Positions 26,089 through 33,672 of a stretch of 64,000 nucleotides of DNA are shown piece after piece. The stretch spans positions 1,798,001-1,862,000 of the forward strand of contig NZ_JAMZDZ010000001.1 in assembly GCF_024172085.1 (NCBI RefSeq), read 5' to 3'. Position 1 is the first letter of the stretch. Each line of letters opens with the position of its first letter. Under the pieces are notes generated by a model that was not told the origin of the DNA, made no database searches, and saw only the letters and a list, made by a program, of their open reading frames with translations. Source of the stretch: Hamadaea flava (GTDB lineage: Bacteria > Actinomycetota > Actinomycetes > Mycobacteriales > Micromonosporaceae). Both the position numbers and the translations under genes were made by a program.

Positions 26089-26115
26089 GACCGGGAAGTC
26101 GCCCTACCTGTGACA
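26089..26115 (-). promoter_or_regulatory. ECF41-type promoter for the NmrA-CDGSH operon
   Basis: On the minus strand TGTCACA, 16 nt, then GGTC (continuing ATAGCTGG). The established ECF41 promoter form is TGTCACA-N16-CGTC, so only the first base of the -10 differs. An identical arrangement faces the other way at 26161. Confidence 0.7.
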
Positions 26116-26160
26116 GGTCCAGACCGACAGATTTCGTGGCGCGGGCCGGGCATGGTCCGT

Positions 26161-26187
26161 TGTCACAGCTGTCCGGGCTGGGCGGTC
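26161..26187 (+). promoter_or_regulatory. ECF41-type promoter for the hydrolase-SDR operon
   Basis: TGTCACA, 16 nt, GGTC, continuing ATAGCTGG exactly as in the divergent copy, about 65 bp before the hydrolase start. Together the pair would fire both operons with one sigma factor. Confidence 0.7.
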
Positions 26188-26253
26188 ATAGCTGGCTGGC
26201 AGCGGCGGCATGGGATCGGACCCGCCCCGCGTGAACAGATGAGGAGAAGCCGC

Positions 26254-27168
26254 ATGAGGGACCTGCCGACCCGGTCCGTCGTCACCGATGAGCTTGAGGT
26301 GGCCTGTCATGAAGCCGGCCCGGCCGACGGTCAGCCCGTGCTTCTGCTGCACGGGTTCCCGTACGACATTCACAGCTACATCGAGGTATCCGATTCGCTG
26401 GCCGCGTCCGGTTATCGAGTCGTGGTGCCTTATCTGCGTGGGCACGGCCTGACGCGGTTCCGGCGGCCGGACACCGTCAGGTCCGGTCAGCAGGCCGCCC
26501 TGGGCGCCGATGTGATCGCACTGCTGGACGCGCTGGCGATTCCGCGCGCGATCCTGGCCGGATTCGACTGGGGTGGTCGGGCGGCCTGCGTGGCGGCGGC
26601 GTTGCACCCGGAAAGGGTCACCGGCCTGGTCTCGGTCAACAGCTACCTCATCCAGGACATCAGCGTCGCGACGCGCCCGCTTCCGCCCGAGTTGGAGGCG
26701 GGATTTTGGTATTTCTTCTACTTCCTGACCGAGCGCGGCCGCGCCGGGCTCACCGCGAATCGCCGTGCGGTCGCCGAGGTGATCTGGCGGCACAACTCGC
26801 CGAACTGGGACTTCACTTCGGCCGACCTCGACCGGGCGGCCAAGGCGTTCGACAACTCGGATTACGTCGACGTCGTCATCCACTCCTACCGTCACCGTCT
26901 GGGACACGCCGCGGGCGCGCCCGCGTACGCCGCGGCCGAAGCCGCTCTCGCGCTCGCTCCGGCGATCACCGTGCCGGCGGTCACCCTCGACGGCACCGCC
27001 GACGGGAACTTCCCGGCGACCGACGGCACCCCCAGCGCCGCGCATTTCGTTGGCCCGCGCGCACATCATCGGGTACGCGACGCGGGCCACAACCTCCCGC
27101 AGGAAGCGCCCGAGGAGTTCGCCGACGCCGTCCGGGAGGTCTTCGAAGCCGCGCGGGCGACGCGATGA
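26254..27168 (+). CDS. alpha/beta hydrolase, epoxide hydrolase-like
   Basis: A 304-residue alpha/beta hydrolase. The oxyanion segment is HGFPYD (33-38); the nucleophile elbow is GFDWGGR with Asp105 rather than Ser, as in epoxide hydrolases and haloalkane dehalogenases; the catalytic His is in RDAGHNLPQE. It therefore should form an alkyl-enzyme ester on Asp. The substrate is unknown. GAGGAG lies 6 nt before ATG 26254. It is the first gene after an ECF41-type promoter; its stop overlaps a tiny relay ORF leading to the SDR gene. Confidence 0.92.
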   Translation: MRDLPTRSVVTDELEVACHEAGPADGQPVLLLHGFPYDIHSYIEVSDSLAASGYRVVVPYLRGHGLTRFRRPDTVRSGQQAALGADVIALLDALAIPRAILAGFDWGGRAACVAAALHPERVTGLVSVNSYLIQDISVATRPLPPELEAGFWYFFYFLTERGRAGLTANRRAVAEVIWRHNSPNWDFTSADLDRAAKAFDNSDYVDVVIHSYRHRLGHAAGAPAYAAAEAALALAPAITVPAVTLDGTADGNFPATDGTPSAAHFVGPRAHHRVRDAGHNLPQEAPEEFADAVREVFEAARATR

Positions 27169-27221
27169 GGCGTGTCGATCCGGCAATCCATTACATCGAG
27201 AACATCGTGGAGGAGAAGTGA
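27165..27221 (+). CDS. 18-codon relay ORF between hydrolase and SDR genes
   Basis: An ATG overlapping the hydrolase stop (ATGA) opens an 18-codon frame (MRRVDPAIHYIENIVEEK) whose TGA overlaps the GTG start of the SDR gene (GTGA). The last codons contain the GGAGGAG ribosome site of the SDR gene. It could be a functional micropeptide, or simply a frame that carries terminating ribosomes to the next start. Confidence 0.45.
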   Translation: MRRVDPAIHYIENIVEEK

Positions 27222-27955
27222 CCACCAGTCTGACCGAGAAGGTCGTCCTCGTCACCGGGGCGTCGTCCGGCATCGGCGAGGCCACGGCGCTCGCCCTGTC
27301 GAAAGCGGGCGCCCGGGTCGCTGTCGGGGCGCGGCGCGCCGACCGGCTCCGGTCCCTCGTGGACGACGCGTCCGGCGAAATGCTCGCCCTGGACCTGGAC
27401 GTCACCGACCAGCCGGCGGTCGAGGCGGCCATCGAGGCCACCGTCGCCCGGTTCGGCCGACTCGACGTGCTCGTGAACAACGCGGGAGTCATGCTCAGCG
27501 GCCCGATCCTGGGCGCCGACACGACCGAGTGGATCCGGATGGTCGAGACCAACCTCCTGGGCTCCATGTTCGCTGTCCACGCCGCGCTTCCGCACCTGTT
27601 GGAGACCAAGGGCGCCGTCGTCCAGATCTCCTCGACCTCCGGGCGCACGGCCTCGGCCGCCAGCGCCGTCTACGCGGCGACCAAGTTCGGGATCACCGCA
27701 TTCTCGGAAGCGCTGCGGCAGGAGGTCACCGCCCAGGGCGTCCGGGTCATCGTCGTCGAACCGGGATTCGTCGCGACGGAACTGGCCGATCACATCACCG
27801 ATCAGGCCATTCGATCCCTAGCGCAGGACATGGCTCGGTCGATGCGGACCTTGCGGCCCGAGGACATCGCCGGTGCGATCCTCTACGCGCTCGCCCAGCC
27901 GGAGCACGTGGCCGTCAACGAGATCCTCATCCGGCCCACCGACCAGACCCGCTGA
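27218..27955 (+). CDS. SDR family NAD(P)-dependent oxidoreductase
   Basis: A 245-residue classical SDR: VLVTGASSGIGEATAL (cofactor binding), DVTD, LDVLVNNAGV, catalytic Ser in VVQISSTSG and YAATKFGITAF with the Tyr/Lys pair, then VEPGFVATEL. The cofactor is probably NADP(H), judging by GARRADR after the second strand. The start is GTG 27218 after GGAGGAGAA. It is co-transcribed with the upstream epoxide-hydrolase-like gene and ends at a strong terminator. The substrate is unknown. Confidence 0.95.
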   Translation: MTTSLTEKVVLVTGASSGIGEATALALSKAGARVAVGARRADRLRSLVDDASGEMLALDLDVTDQPAVEAAIEATVARFGRLDVLVNNAGVMLSGPILGADTTEWIRMVETNLLGSMFAVHAALPHLLETKGAVVQISSTSGRTASAASAVYAATKFGITAFSEALRQEVTAQGVRVIVVEPGFVATELADHITDQAIRSLAQDMARSMRTLRPEDIAGAILYALAQPEHVAVNEILIRPTDQTR

Positions 27956-27969
27956 TTCCGCCGCCTCCC

Positions 27970-28006
27970 ATCAGTGGGGCCGGGCCGAGGGCCCGGCCCC
28001 ACTGAT
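27970..28006. terminator. 17-bp hairpin between convergent genes
   Basis: Arms 27970-27986 and 27990-28006 are perfectly complementary with a GAG loop. The right arm reaches the stop codon of the minus-strand phosphatase gene, so it can end both transcripts. Confidence 0.85.
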
Positions 28007-28761
28007 CACTCTGTCCGCTGAGCGACGAGCACGCAGGCGTCGTCGCCCGCCGCGGCGCTGAAGTCGAGCTGGTCGAGCAGGGCTGCCGGATGATGGATGC
28101 CCGCGATCCGATCGGCGAGCTGGCTGATGCCGTCATCGAAGCTGCCTCGCCCAATCATGCCGTCGGTGTAGAGGACGAGTGACTGCCCTGGCCGCAAGAC
28201 ACGTACCTCCTGCTCGTACGGCGGTTGCGCGAACATGCCGAGCAACGGCCCGCGCGGGTTGGGTAGCCGCACCCCACGCCGATGATCGGACAGCAGGACC
28301 GGTGGATGTCCCGCGCGTGCCCAGACCAACCGGCCACCGCTCGGCCGGTACTTTGCGATGACGGCGGTCGCGGTGACCGAGCCGGCTGCCTGGCACAGCA
28401 GGTTGTTCAGTTTCGTCAGCACCACCGCCGGCGGTTCACCGGCGGACGCGTACGCCGCCATGGCGTAGCGCAGGCCGATCATGGATTCGACGGCGGGCAG
28501 GCCGTGCCCCTCGACGTCGCCGACGGCGAGCACTACATCGCCGTCGGGCAGCTGCGTGACGAGGTACCAGTCGCCGCCTATGTGGACTTGCGGATCGCCG
28601 GCCCGGCAGCGCACGGCGATCCGCAGCCCGCCGAGGTCGGTGATCAGATCGGGTGTCGGCTGGATCGCGTCCTGCAGGACGTGGCTGATCCGTCGGTGGC
28701 GGGCCAGCTGCCGGCGCAGCGATCGGTGTTCACGGGCAGCGGGCTGGAAGGTGTCGGTCAT
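28006..28761 (-). CDS. PP2C/SpoIIE-type serine phosphatase
   Basis: A 251-residue stand-alone SpoIIE/RsbU-like phosphatase. Metal-binding acids are in HIGGDWYLV, LAVGDVEGHGLPA and LVLYTDGMI and near the end in AAGDDACVLV. Such enzymes dephosphorylate STAS-domain antagonists to release sigma factors. There is no sensor domain; the first 40 residues form a basic helix. It overlaps the ECF sigma gene by 4 bp (ATGA), an unusual pairing because ECF factors are normally controlled by membrane anti-sigma factors, not partner switching. Confidence 0.94.
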   Translation of the reverse strand: MTDTFQPAAREHRSLRRQLARHRRISHVLQDAIQPTPDLITDLGGLRIAVRCRAGDPQVHIGGDWYLVTQLPDGDVVLAVGDVEGHGLPAVESMIGLRYAMAAYASAGEPPAVVLTKLNNLLCQAAGSVTATAVIAKYRPSGGRLVWARAGHPPVLLSDHRRGVRLPNPRGPLLGMFAQPPYEQEVRVLRPGQSLVLYTDGMIGRGSFDDGISQLADRIAGIHHPAALLDQLDFSAAAGDDACVLVAQRTE

Positions 28762-29393
28762 TGCGTTCTCCTAGGCGTACGGGTGGCGGCGGCAGCGAGG
28801 TGGTCTTCCAGTGCGGTGACGTCGCCGGTCTGCGCGGCGGCCCGGAATCGGGCCAGGAACCGCCGATGTTCGAGCTTGTCGATGGGGTTCGGACGGCCGC
28901 CGCTCAGCCGCCGGCCGGCCCGGCTCACGAGCTTGCGCGCGTACACCTCGGTGACCTGCAGGATGTCTGCGATCTGGTCGTACGGGTAGCCGAAGGCCTC
29001 CCGCAGAACGTAGGCGGCCCGCTCGACCGCGCTCAGTCGTTCCAGGAGCAGCAGGCAGGCGATCTCCAGGGCCTCCGCGCGTTCGGCTCCGAGCGCCGGG
29101 TCGGCCTCTGTGTCGACGGGTTCGGGCAGCCAGGTGCCGACGTAGGTCTCGCGACGCGACCGGGCGGACTGGGCGACGTTGATCGACAGCCGGGTCGTGG
29201 TCACTGCGAGGAAGGCCGCCGGGTTGCCGACGCCCTCGTGGTCGGTGCTGTGCCAGCGCACCCAGGCGTCCTGCACGATGTCCTCGGCTTCGGCGACGCT
29301 GCCGAGCATCCGGTACGCGATGCCGAAAAGGCGGGGCCGGACCGAGACGAAGGCGGAGACGGCGTGGTCGAGGGTGTTCGTCGAGGTGCTCAT
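28758..29393 (-). CDS. ECF sigma factor, SigJ/ECF41-like, with truncated SnoaL tail
   Basis: A 211-residue sigma factor: region 2 (RPRLFGIAYRMLGSVAEAEDIVQDAWVRWH), the linker, and region 4 (ERLSAVERAAYVLREAFGYPYDQIADILQVTEVYARKLVSRAGRRL). The last 35 residues (RRFLARFRAAAQTGDVTALEDHLA) match only the first helices of the SnoaL domain that ECF41 and SigJ-type factors carry, and the rest is missing. ATG 29393 follows GAGGAG. It sits between a zinc-ribbon-like gene and a PP2C gene, with 4-bp overlaps on both sides. Confidence 0.9.
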   Translation of the reverse strand: MSTSTNTLDHAVSAFVSVRPRLFGIAYRMLGSVAEAEDIVQDAWVRWHSTDHEGVGNPAAFLAVTTTRLSINVAQSARSRRETYVGTWLPEPVDTEADPALGAERAEALEIACLLLLERLSAVERAAYVLREAFGYPYDQIADILQVTEVYARKLVSRAGRRLSGGRPNPIDKLEHRRFLARFRAAAQTGDVTALEDHLAAAATRTPRRTQ

Positions 29394-29728
29394 CGGCTCC
29401 TCGCAGCGTCGTGCCGGCCACGACCGTGGAACGGCCCGATGCTGACGCCGTCGGTGTCTTCCTCCACCACGGCGATGTGCGGATGACGACGCCAGCCACG
29501 GCATCGCACGGCGACCACGGCCGCCCAGTAGGGGTCGAAGTCGTCCGACGATCGCATTATGCGTAGCCGGCGCCCCAAGCCGGCGCTGCACCGCTGACAG
29601 CGGGACTCGGCGGCGATGACGTCGTACGCGATGTGGATCAGCGTGAGGTCGAGATGGGTGTCCTCGAGCGGGCTCGGCGACGTGGCGTCACTGCGCCAGA
29701 ACGTCCACGGTGTGGCAACCCAGTCCAT
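29390..29728 (-). CDS. hypothetical protein with CxxC motif
   Basis: A 112-residue protein, first gene of a coupled operon (hypothetical - ECF sigma - PP2C phosphatase). RCQRCSAGLGRRLRI gives one CxxC that might bind metal or act as a redox switch. The N-terminus is Trp-rich (MDWVATPWTFW). AAGGAG lies 5 nt before the ATG. A small cytosolic protein beside an ECF sigma gene could be its anti-sigma partner, but no known anti-sigma motif (such as HxxxCxxC) is seen. Confidence 0.75.
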   Translation of the reverse strand: MDWVATPWTFWRSDATSPSPLEDTHLDLTLIHIAYDVIAAESRCQRCSAGLGRRLRIMRSSDDFDPYWAAVVAVRCRGWRRHPHIAVVEEDTDGVSIGPFHGRGRHDAARSR

Positions 29729-29774
29729 GGTTCTCCTTTGGTGGCAGGCGTTTGCGTTTCCTCACCGTCACATC

Positions 29775-29809
29775 GCCAGTGGCCCGTTCGATCCAGGGAA
29801 ACTCACTGG
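29775..29809 (-). promoter_or_regulatory. shared promoter/operator sequence, copy A
   Basis: On the minus strand CCAGTGAGTTTCCCTGG, 14 nt, TGGC, about 50 bp before the operon at 29728. The same 17-mer with identical spacing recurs at 30650-30684. The 17-mer is itself an imperfect palindrome (CCAG-N-GA-N3-TC-N-CTGG). Confidence 0.6.
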
Positions 29810-29845
29810 GGACGCCGGGCCAGGGCGGGGCCAGGGTGTGTGCCG

Positions 29846-30586
29846 TCACCAGGTTTGACCGCTGGAGCGGAGCACCATCTCGTTGACGGACACCTGTCGT
29901 TGCCTGGTCACGAGGTAGCTGATCGCATCCGCGACGTCGACCGGCCGCAGCGCCCCGCTGTCCTGCGCCGCTCCGGCGGACACGTCGCCGGGCCGCACCT
30001 GACCGACCCGTACGCCTTCCGGCCGCAGTTCCTGCCGCAGGGATTCGGTGAATCCGCCGAGCCCGAACTGGGTGAGGCTGTACGCGCTCGACGCGGGGCG
30101 GGCGACTCGGCCCGCCGTGGAGCCGACGATCACGAGGTCGGCCACCTGCCGGGGTGCGGTGGCGGCCGCGTCGATCAGGTACGGCACCGCGGCGTGGGTG
30201 ATGTGCAGCGCCGTGGTCAGGTTGAGGGCGACCATGCGGTCCCACTCCTCGACCGTGGCGTGCAACGCGGTGTTGATCAGCTGATGGCCGGCCGTGATGA
30301 TCAGGATGTCGAGCCGGCCGAACCGGCGCAGTGTCTCCTGGACGGCGTCGGATGCGCCGTCCGCCGTGGTGAGGTCGGCTTCCAGCGCGGCCGCCTGGCC
30401 TCCCCCGCCGATGACGTCCCGCACCGTCGGCTCAAGGTGCTCGCGCCGGTCACCGGCTAGGGCGATCGCTGCGCCTTCTTGGGCCAGGCGGTGGGCCGTG
30501 GCGGCGCCGACGCCGCCGGTGGCTCCGGTGACGCCGGTGGCTCCGGTGACGAGCGCGACGGCGGACTGAAGCGGCTGATCGGACAT
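29846..30586 (-). CDS. SDR oxidoreductase with duplicated nucleotide-binding loop
   Basis: A 246-residue SDR with LDILIITAGHQ, catalytic Ser in VIVGSTAG and YSLTQFGLGGF where the usual Lys after Tyr is Gln (YxxxQ instead of YxxxK). The cofactor motif reads VTGATGVTGATGGVGAA because an 18-bp in-frame tandem duplication (30515-30550) has inserted six extra residues into the glycine-rich loop. Either change could abolish normal NAD(P) chemistry, so this may be a non-catalytic or decaying protein. A promoter-like sequence shared with the ECF operon lies upstream. Confidence 0.9.
   Translation of the reverse strand: MSDQPLQSAVALVTGATGVTGATGGVGAATAHRLAQEGAAIALAGDRREHLEPTVRDVIGGGGQAAALEADLTTADGASDAVQETLRRFGRLDILIITAGHQLINTALHATVEEWDRMVALNLTTALHITHAAVPYLIDAAATAPRQVADLVIVGSTAGRVARPASSAYSLTQFGLGGFTESLRQELRPEGVRVGQVRPGDVSAGAAQDSGALRPVDVADAISYLVTRQRQVSVNEMVLRSSGQTW
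30515..30550. repeat. perfect 18-bp tandem duplication inside an SDR gene
   Basis: GCCGGTGGCTCCGGTGAC occurs twice head-to-tail (30515-30532, 30533-30550). It duplicates six codons (VTGATG) of the Rossmann glycine loop in frame. Confidence 0.97.
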
Positions 30587-30649
30587 GGTGGTCTCCTCGA
30601 GTCACGGACGACGCTGAGGCGCCGTCGCCAACTCGACGAGACTCACGTG

Positions 30650-30684
30650 GCCAGGCACCCGCCCGCGCCAGGGAAACTCACTGG
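30650..30684 (-). promoter_or_regulatory. shared promoter/operator sequence, copy B
   Basis: On the minus strand the 17-mer CCAGTGAGTTTCCCTGG, 14 nt, TGGC, then 3 nt and GTGA, as in copy A (29775-29809). It lies about 65-100 bp before the SDR start at 30586 and overlaps the last codons of the LuxR-family gene. Confidence 0.6.
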
Positions 30685-33530
30685 TGCGGGACCTCCAGGG
30701 GCCTGGCGGTCTCGTGCTCGCCGAGCGGCAGGACGTCACGCAACTGCGAGCGCGAGGTGATGGCGAGTTTGGTGAAGATCTTGCGCAGGTGCCACTCGAC
30801 CGTCCGCGGGCTCAGATACAGCCGAGCGCCGACTTCCGGATTAGACAGTCCGTTTCGGACCAGCACGGCGATCTGCTCCTCCTGAGGCGTCAGCTCGTCG
30901 GTGGCGGCGGCGTTGACCGCGCGCTTGCGGACCGTTTCGCCCGTGGCCAGCAGTTCGCGCCGCGCTCGCTCTGCGAACGCCTCCATGCCGATTTCGACGA
31001 ACATGTCGTACGCCGTGCGCAGGTGGGTTCGCGCTTCGGCCCGCTGACGCTCCCGCCTCAGCCACTCGCCGTACAGCAGATGAGCGCGGGCGAGTTCGGG
31101 ACGCAGCAACGTCCGGCCCAGCCGCTCGATCGCCTCCCGATACAGCAGATCGGCTTGGGTACCTGCGGTGAGCAGTGCCCGGCATCGGGCCAGCGTTCCC
31201 TGTGCCCAATCGGTGTCGCATGGTTCGGCTGCTTCGGCCAGGCGGTCCAAGGCGCGGCGGGCCGCCTGGCCGTCCCCGACTCGTGTCGCCGCTTCGATGA
31301 TCTCCGGAAGCACCCACACCGACACCCACAGTTCGGCGATCTGCGTACTGGTCTCGGCGGCCGCGGCTGCCTGCTCGTAGCGCCCGAGCCCGTTGTACAG
31401 CACAGCGGCCGCCCAGTTCGCGACGGTGACGCCCATCAGCTGGCCGTCTTGCCCCGCCCAGTCGATCGTGGCTGCGATCAGCTCCGCGGCCTCGGTCTGT
31501 CTGCCCTGCAACGCCGTGAGGAGTAGCCGGGTGTGCTGGGCGATCGGAATCCGGGCGACGGTCGCGATGGCGTCGGACTCGGCGACGATCGCGGCGGCGC
31601 CGGCGAAGTCACCGGTCAGCAAGCTCGAAATCCCCAGCGATGCCAGGTAGATCGGCAGCTCGGTCAACGCTCCGGCCGCGCGTACCTCCTCTGCGGCCCG
31701 CGCGTAGGTCTGGCACATCGCGCGGTCGTCCCAGACGACGCAGCTCACCCCGGCGGCGACCCAGCCCCATTTCAGCAGATCCTCCGTGGTGTATGCGGCC
31801 GGGTTCGCCAGGGCCACCATCGCCTCCCGCAGCGTGGGGAGGGCAGCTGCCCGGCCCTTCGTCACGAGCAGCGCGTACCCGGACAGCACCAGGTCGATCG
31901 GACGCGGGACGCCGGGCGGCGGCGGGACCGACCGCATCGCCTGCGAGACGGCGACCAGGCTGTCGCCGTCGGCGGCGATCAACGAGGACGCACCCCAGGC
32001 CAACAGGTAGGTCTCCCGCGCCAGATCCATGTCGTGCGGTTCGAGTCGCTGCGCCGCCGACAGCAACATCGGCGGTGCTTCGTTGTTGAACCCGGCCGCC
32101 ATCGTGATGTGACTGCGGACCAGGTGTGCGCGTACGCGCAGGAACTCGGTCTGGGCGTCGAGCGCCGCGATGTCGACGAACCGCCGCGCGGCGGCGAGGT
32201 CACCCGCCCGGAGGCTGGCGTCGGCCGCGGCGACCGCGCGTTCGGCCCGGCGGGCCCGGTCCACGGTCAGCGCCACCGAACGCTGAAGGAACGCCGCCGC
32301 TGCGGCCAGCCCGCCCCGGGACTGGGCCCGCCGGGCCGATCGTTCGAGCTCGGCGGCGACCTGCTCGTCCGGAGCGGCGGCGGCCGACGCCAGATGCCAG
32401 GCCCGGCGATCCGGGTCGGCCTGCTGGTCGGTCACCTCGGCCAACGCCAGATGAACCGATCGCCGGTCCGTTTCCGGCGCGGAACGGTAGACGGCCGACC
32501 GCACGAGCGGATGGCGGAAGGTGACCCGGACGCCGAACGAAAGCAGACCGTCCATGCCGCCGGTGAGCGCTTCCGCCGGTGTCACCCCGAGTCGATCGGC
32601 GGCCCGCCACACCAGGGCGGGATCCCCGACCGGCTCGGCGGCGGCGATCAGCAGCAGCAACCGGGTCGCAAGCGGCATCTCCTCGATGCGATGCAGGAAG
32701 CTCTCCTCGATCTTGCCCGGCAGCGTGTCCGCGCGCGGCAGGCCGAAGCCGCCGCCCAACTGGGTGATGGTCAGGCCGCGGTGCAGTTCCAACAGGGCAA
32801 GCGGATTGCCGTCGGCCTCCGCGATGATCCGGGCCCGGACATGCCGGTCGAGCCGCGCGTGGGTCACCGAGTCGAGCAGGGCGTGCGCGTCACCGTCCCG
32901 CAACCCGGTGACCTCCAGCTCGGGCAGGCCCGTCAGCTCCTGGCCCCGTTCCCGGGCGCCGAAGACCAGCGCGACCGACTCGGCCAGCAGCCGCCGGGCC
33001 ACGAAACCGAGAACCTGCGCCGATGCCCGATCCATCCACTGCGCGTCGTCGATGACGCAGAGCAGCGGCTGTCCCTCGGACGCCTCCGATAGCAGGCTCA
33101 GCACCGCGAGCCCCACCAGGAAACGTTCGGGAGGACTCCCCTCGCGCATGCCGAACACCGTTTCGAGCACCGCGACCTGTGGAGCCGGCAGGTTCTTCGT
33201 CCGGTCCAGCAGCGGTGCGCACAACTGATGCAAGGTGGCGTACGCCAGTTCCATCTCCGATTCGACGCCGGCCGCTCGCAGCATGCGCATATCTGTCGCG
33301 GAGCCTTCGAGGTAGTCGAGCAGAGCCGACTTCCCGACGCCGGCCGAACCGTGCACGAGCAACACCCGGCTCTCCCCCGCACACGCCGCCTTGATCAGCT
33401 GATCAAGGACCTGCCGCTCGGCCGCACGCCCCAGCAGCCGGAGCTTCTTGCCGTGCCGTGAGCTGTAACGCCGCTGATCCACCCGCCACCCCGCCCTCGG
33501 TCGGCGGCCACGCGGGCCGCCCGGACTCAT
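30678..33530 (-). CDS. LuxR family regulator with AAA ATPase domain (LAL type)
   Basis: A 950-residue large ATP-binding LuxR-type regulator. The Walker A motif is GSAGVGKSA (Lys about 67), Walker B is LLCVIDDAQWMD, a long helical TPR-like middle follows, and the C-terminus is a LuxR helix-turn-helix (LTPQEEQIAVLVRNGLSNPEVGARLYLSPRTVEWHLRKIF). Such proteins activate adjacent catabolic or stress genes in response to small ligands. The start is uncertain: ATG 33530 would be almost leaderless from the ECF41-type promoter at 33542-33568, while GTG 33482 follows a GAGGGCGGGG stretch and is also good. Confidence 0.93.
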   Translation of the reverse strand: MSPGGPRGRRPRAGWRVDQRRYSSRHGKKLRLLGRAAERQVLDQLIKAACAGESRVLLVHGSAGVGKSALLDYLEGSATDMRMLRAAGVESEMELAYATLHQLCAPLLDRTKNLPAPQVAVLETVFGMREGSPPERFLVGLAVLSLLSEASEGQPLLCVIDDAQWMDRASAQVLGFVARRLLAESVALVFGARERGQELTGLPELEVTGLRDGDAHALLDSVTHARLDRHVRARIIAEADGNPLALLELHRGLTITQLGGGFGLPRADTLPGKIEESFLHRIEEMPLATRLLLLIAAAEPVGDPALVWRAADRLGVTPAEALTGGMDGLLSFGVRVTFRHPLVRSAVYRSAPETDRRSVHLALAEVTDQQADPDRRAWHLASAAAAPDEQVAAELERSARRAQSRGGLAAAAAFLQRSVALTVDRARRAERAVAAADASLRAGDLAAARRFVDIAALDAQTEFLRVRAHLVRSHITMAAGFNNEAPPMLLSAAQRLEPHDMDLARETYLLAWGASSLIAADGDSLVAVSQAMRSVPPPPGVPRPIDLVLSGYALLVTKGRAAALPTLREAMVALANPAAYTTEDLLKWGWVAAGVSCVVWDDRAMCQTYARAAEEVRAAGALTELPIYLASLGISSLLTGDFAGAAAIVAESDAIATVARIPIAQHTRLLLTALQGRQTEAAELIAATIDWAGQDGQLMGVTVANWAAAVLYNGLGRYEQAAAAAETSTQIAELWVSVWVLPEIIEAATRVGDGQAARRALDRLAEAAEPCDTDWAQGTLARCRALLTAGTQADLLYREAIERLGRTLLRPELARAHLLYGEWLRRERQRAEARTHLRTAYDMFVEIGMEAFAERARRELLATGETVRKRAVNAAATDELTPQEEQIAVLVRNGLSNPEVGARLYLSPRTVEWHLRKIFTKLAITSRSQLRDVLPLGEHETARPLEVPHQ

Positions 33531-33541
33531 TTGCAGCAAGA

Positions 33542-33568
33542 GACCGGGCAGCCCGCCGATCCGTGACA
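33542..33568 (-). promoter_or_regulatory. ECF41-type promoter for the LuxR-ATPase gene
   Basis: On the minus strand TGTCACG, 16 nt, GGTC, then TCTTGC. The geometry equals that of the 26.1 kb pair. It is divergent from the next entry. Confidence 0.62.
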
Positions 33569-33614
33569 GCTCAGCCGCGAACCCGCGGCATGAACGGCGT
33601 CACACCCACCCGGC

Positions 33615-33641
33615 TGTCACGGTCCCACCGGCTGCTCGGTC
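33615..33641 (+). promoter_or_regulatory. ECF41-type promoter for the esterase gene
   Basis: TGTCACG, 16 nt, GGTC, 31 bp before the hydrolase start at 33673. It forms a divergent pair with the site at 33542-33568. Confidence 0.62.
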
Positions 33642-33672
33642 TGAGCTGACACCGGAGCAGAAAGGCAGCCAC

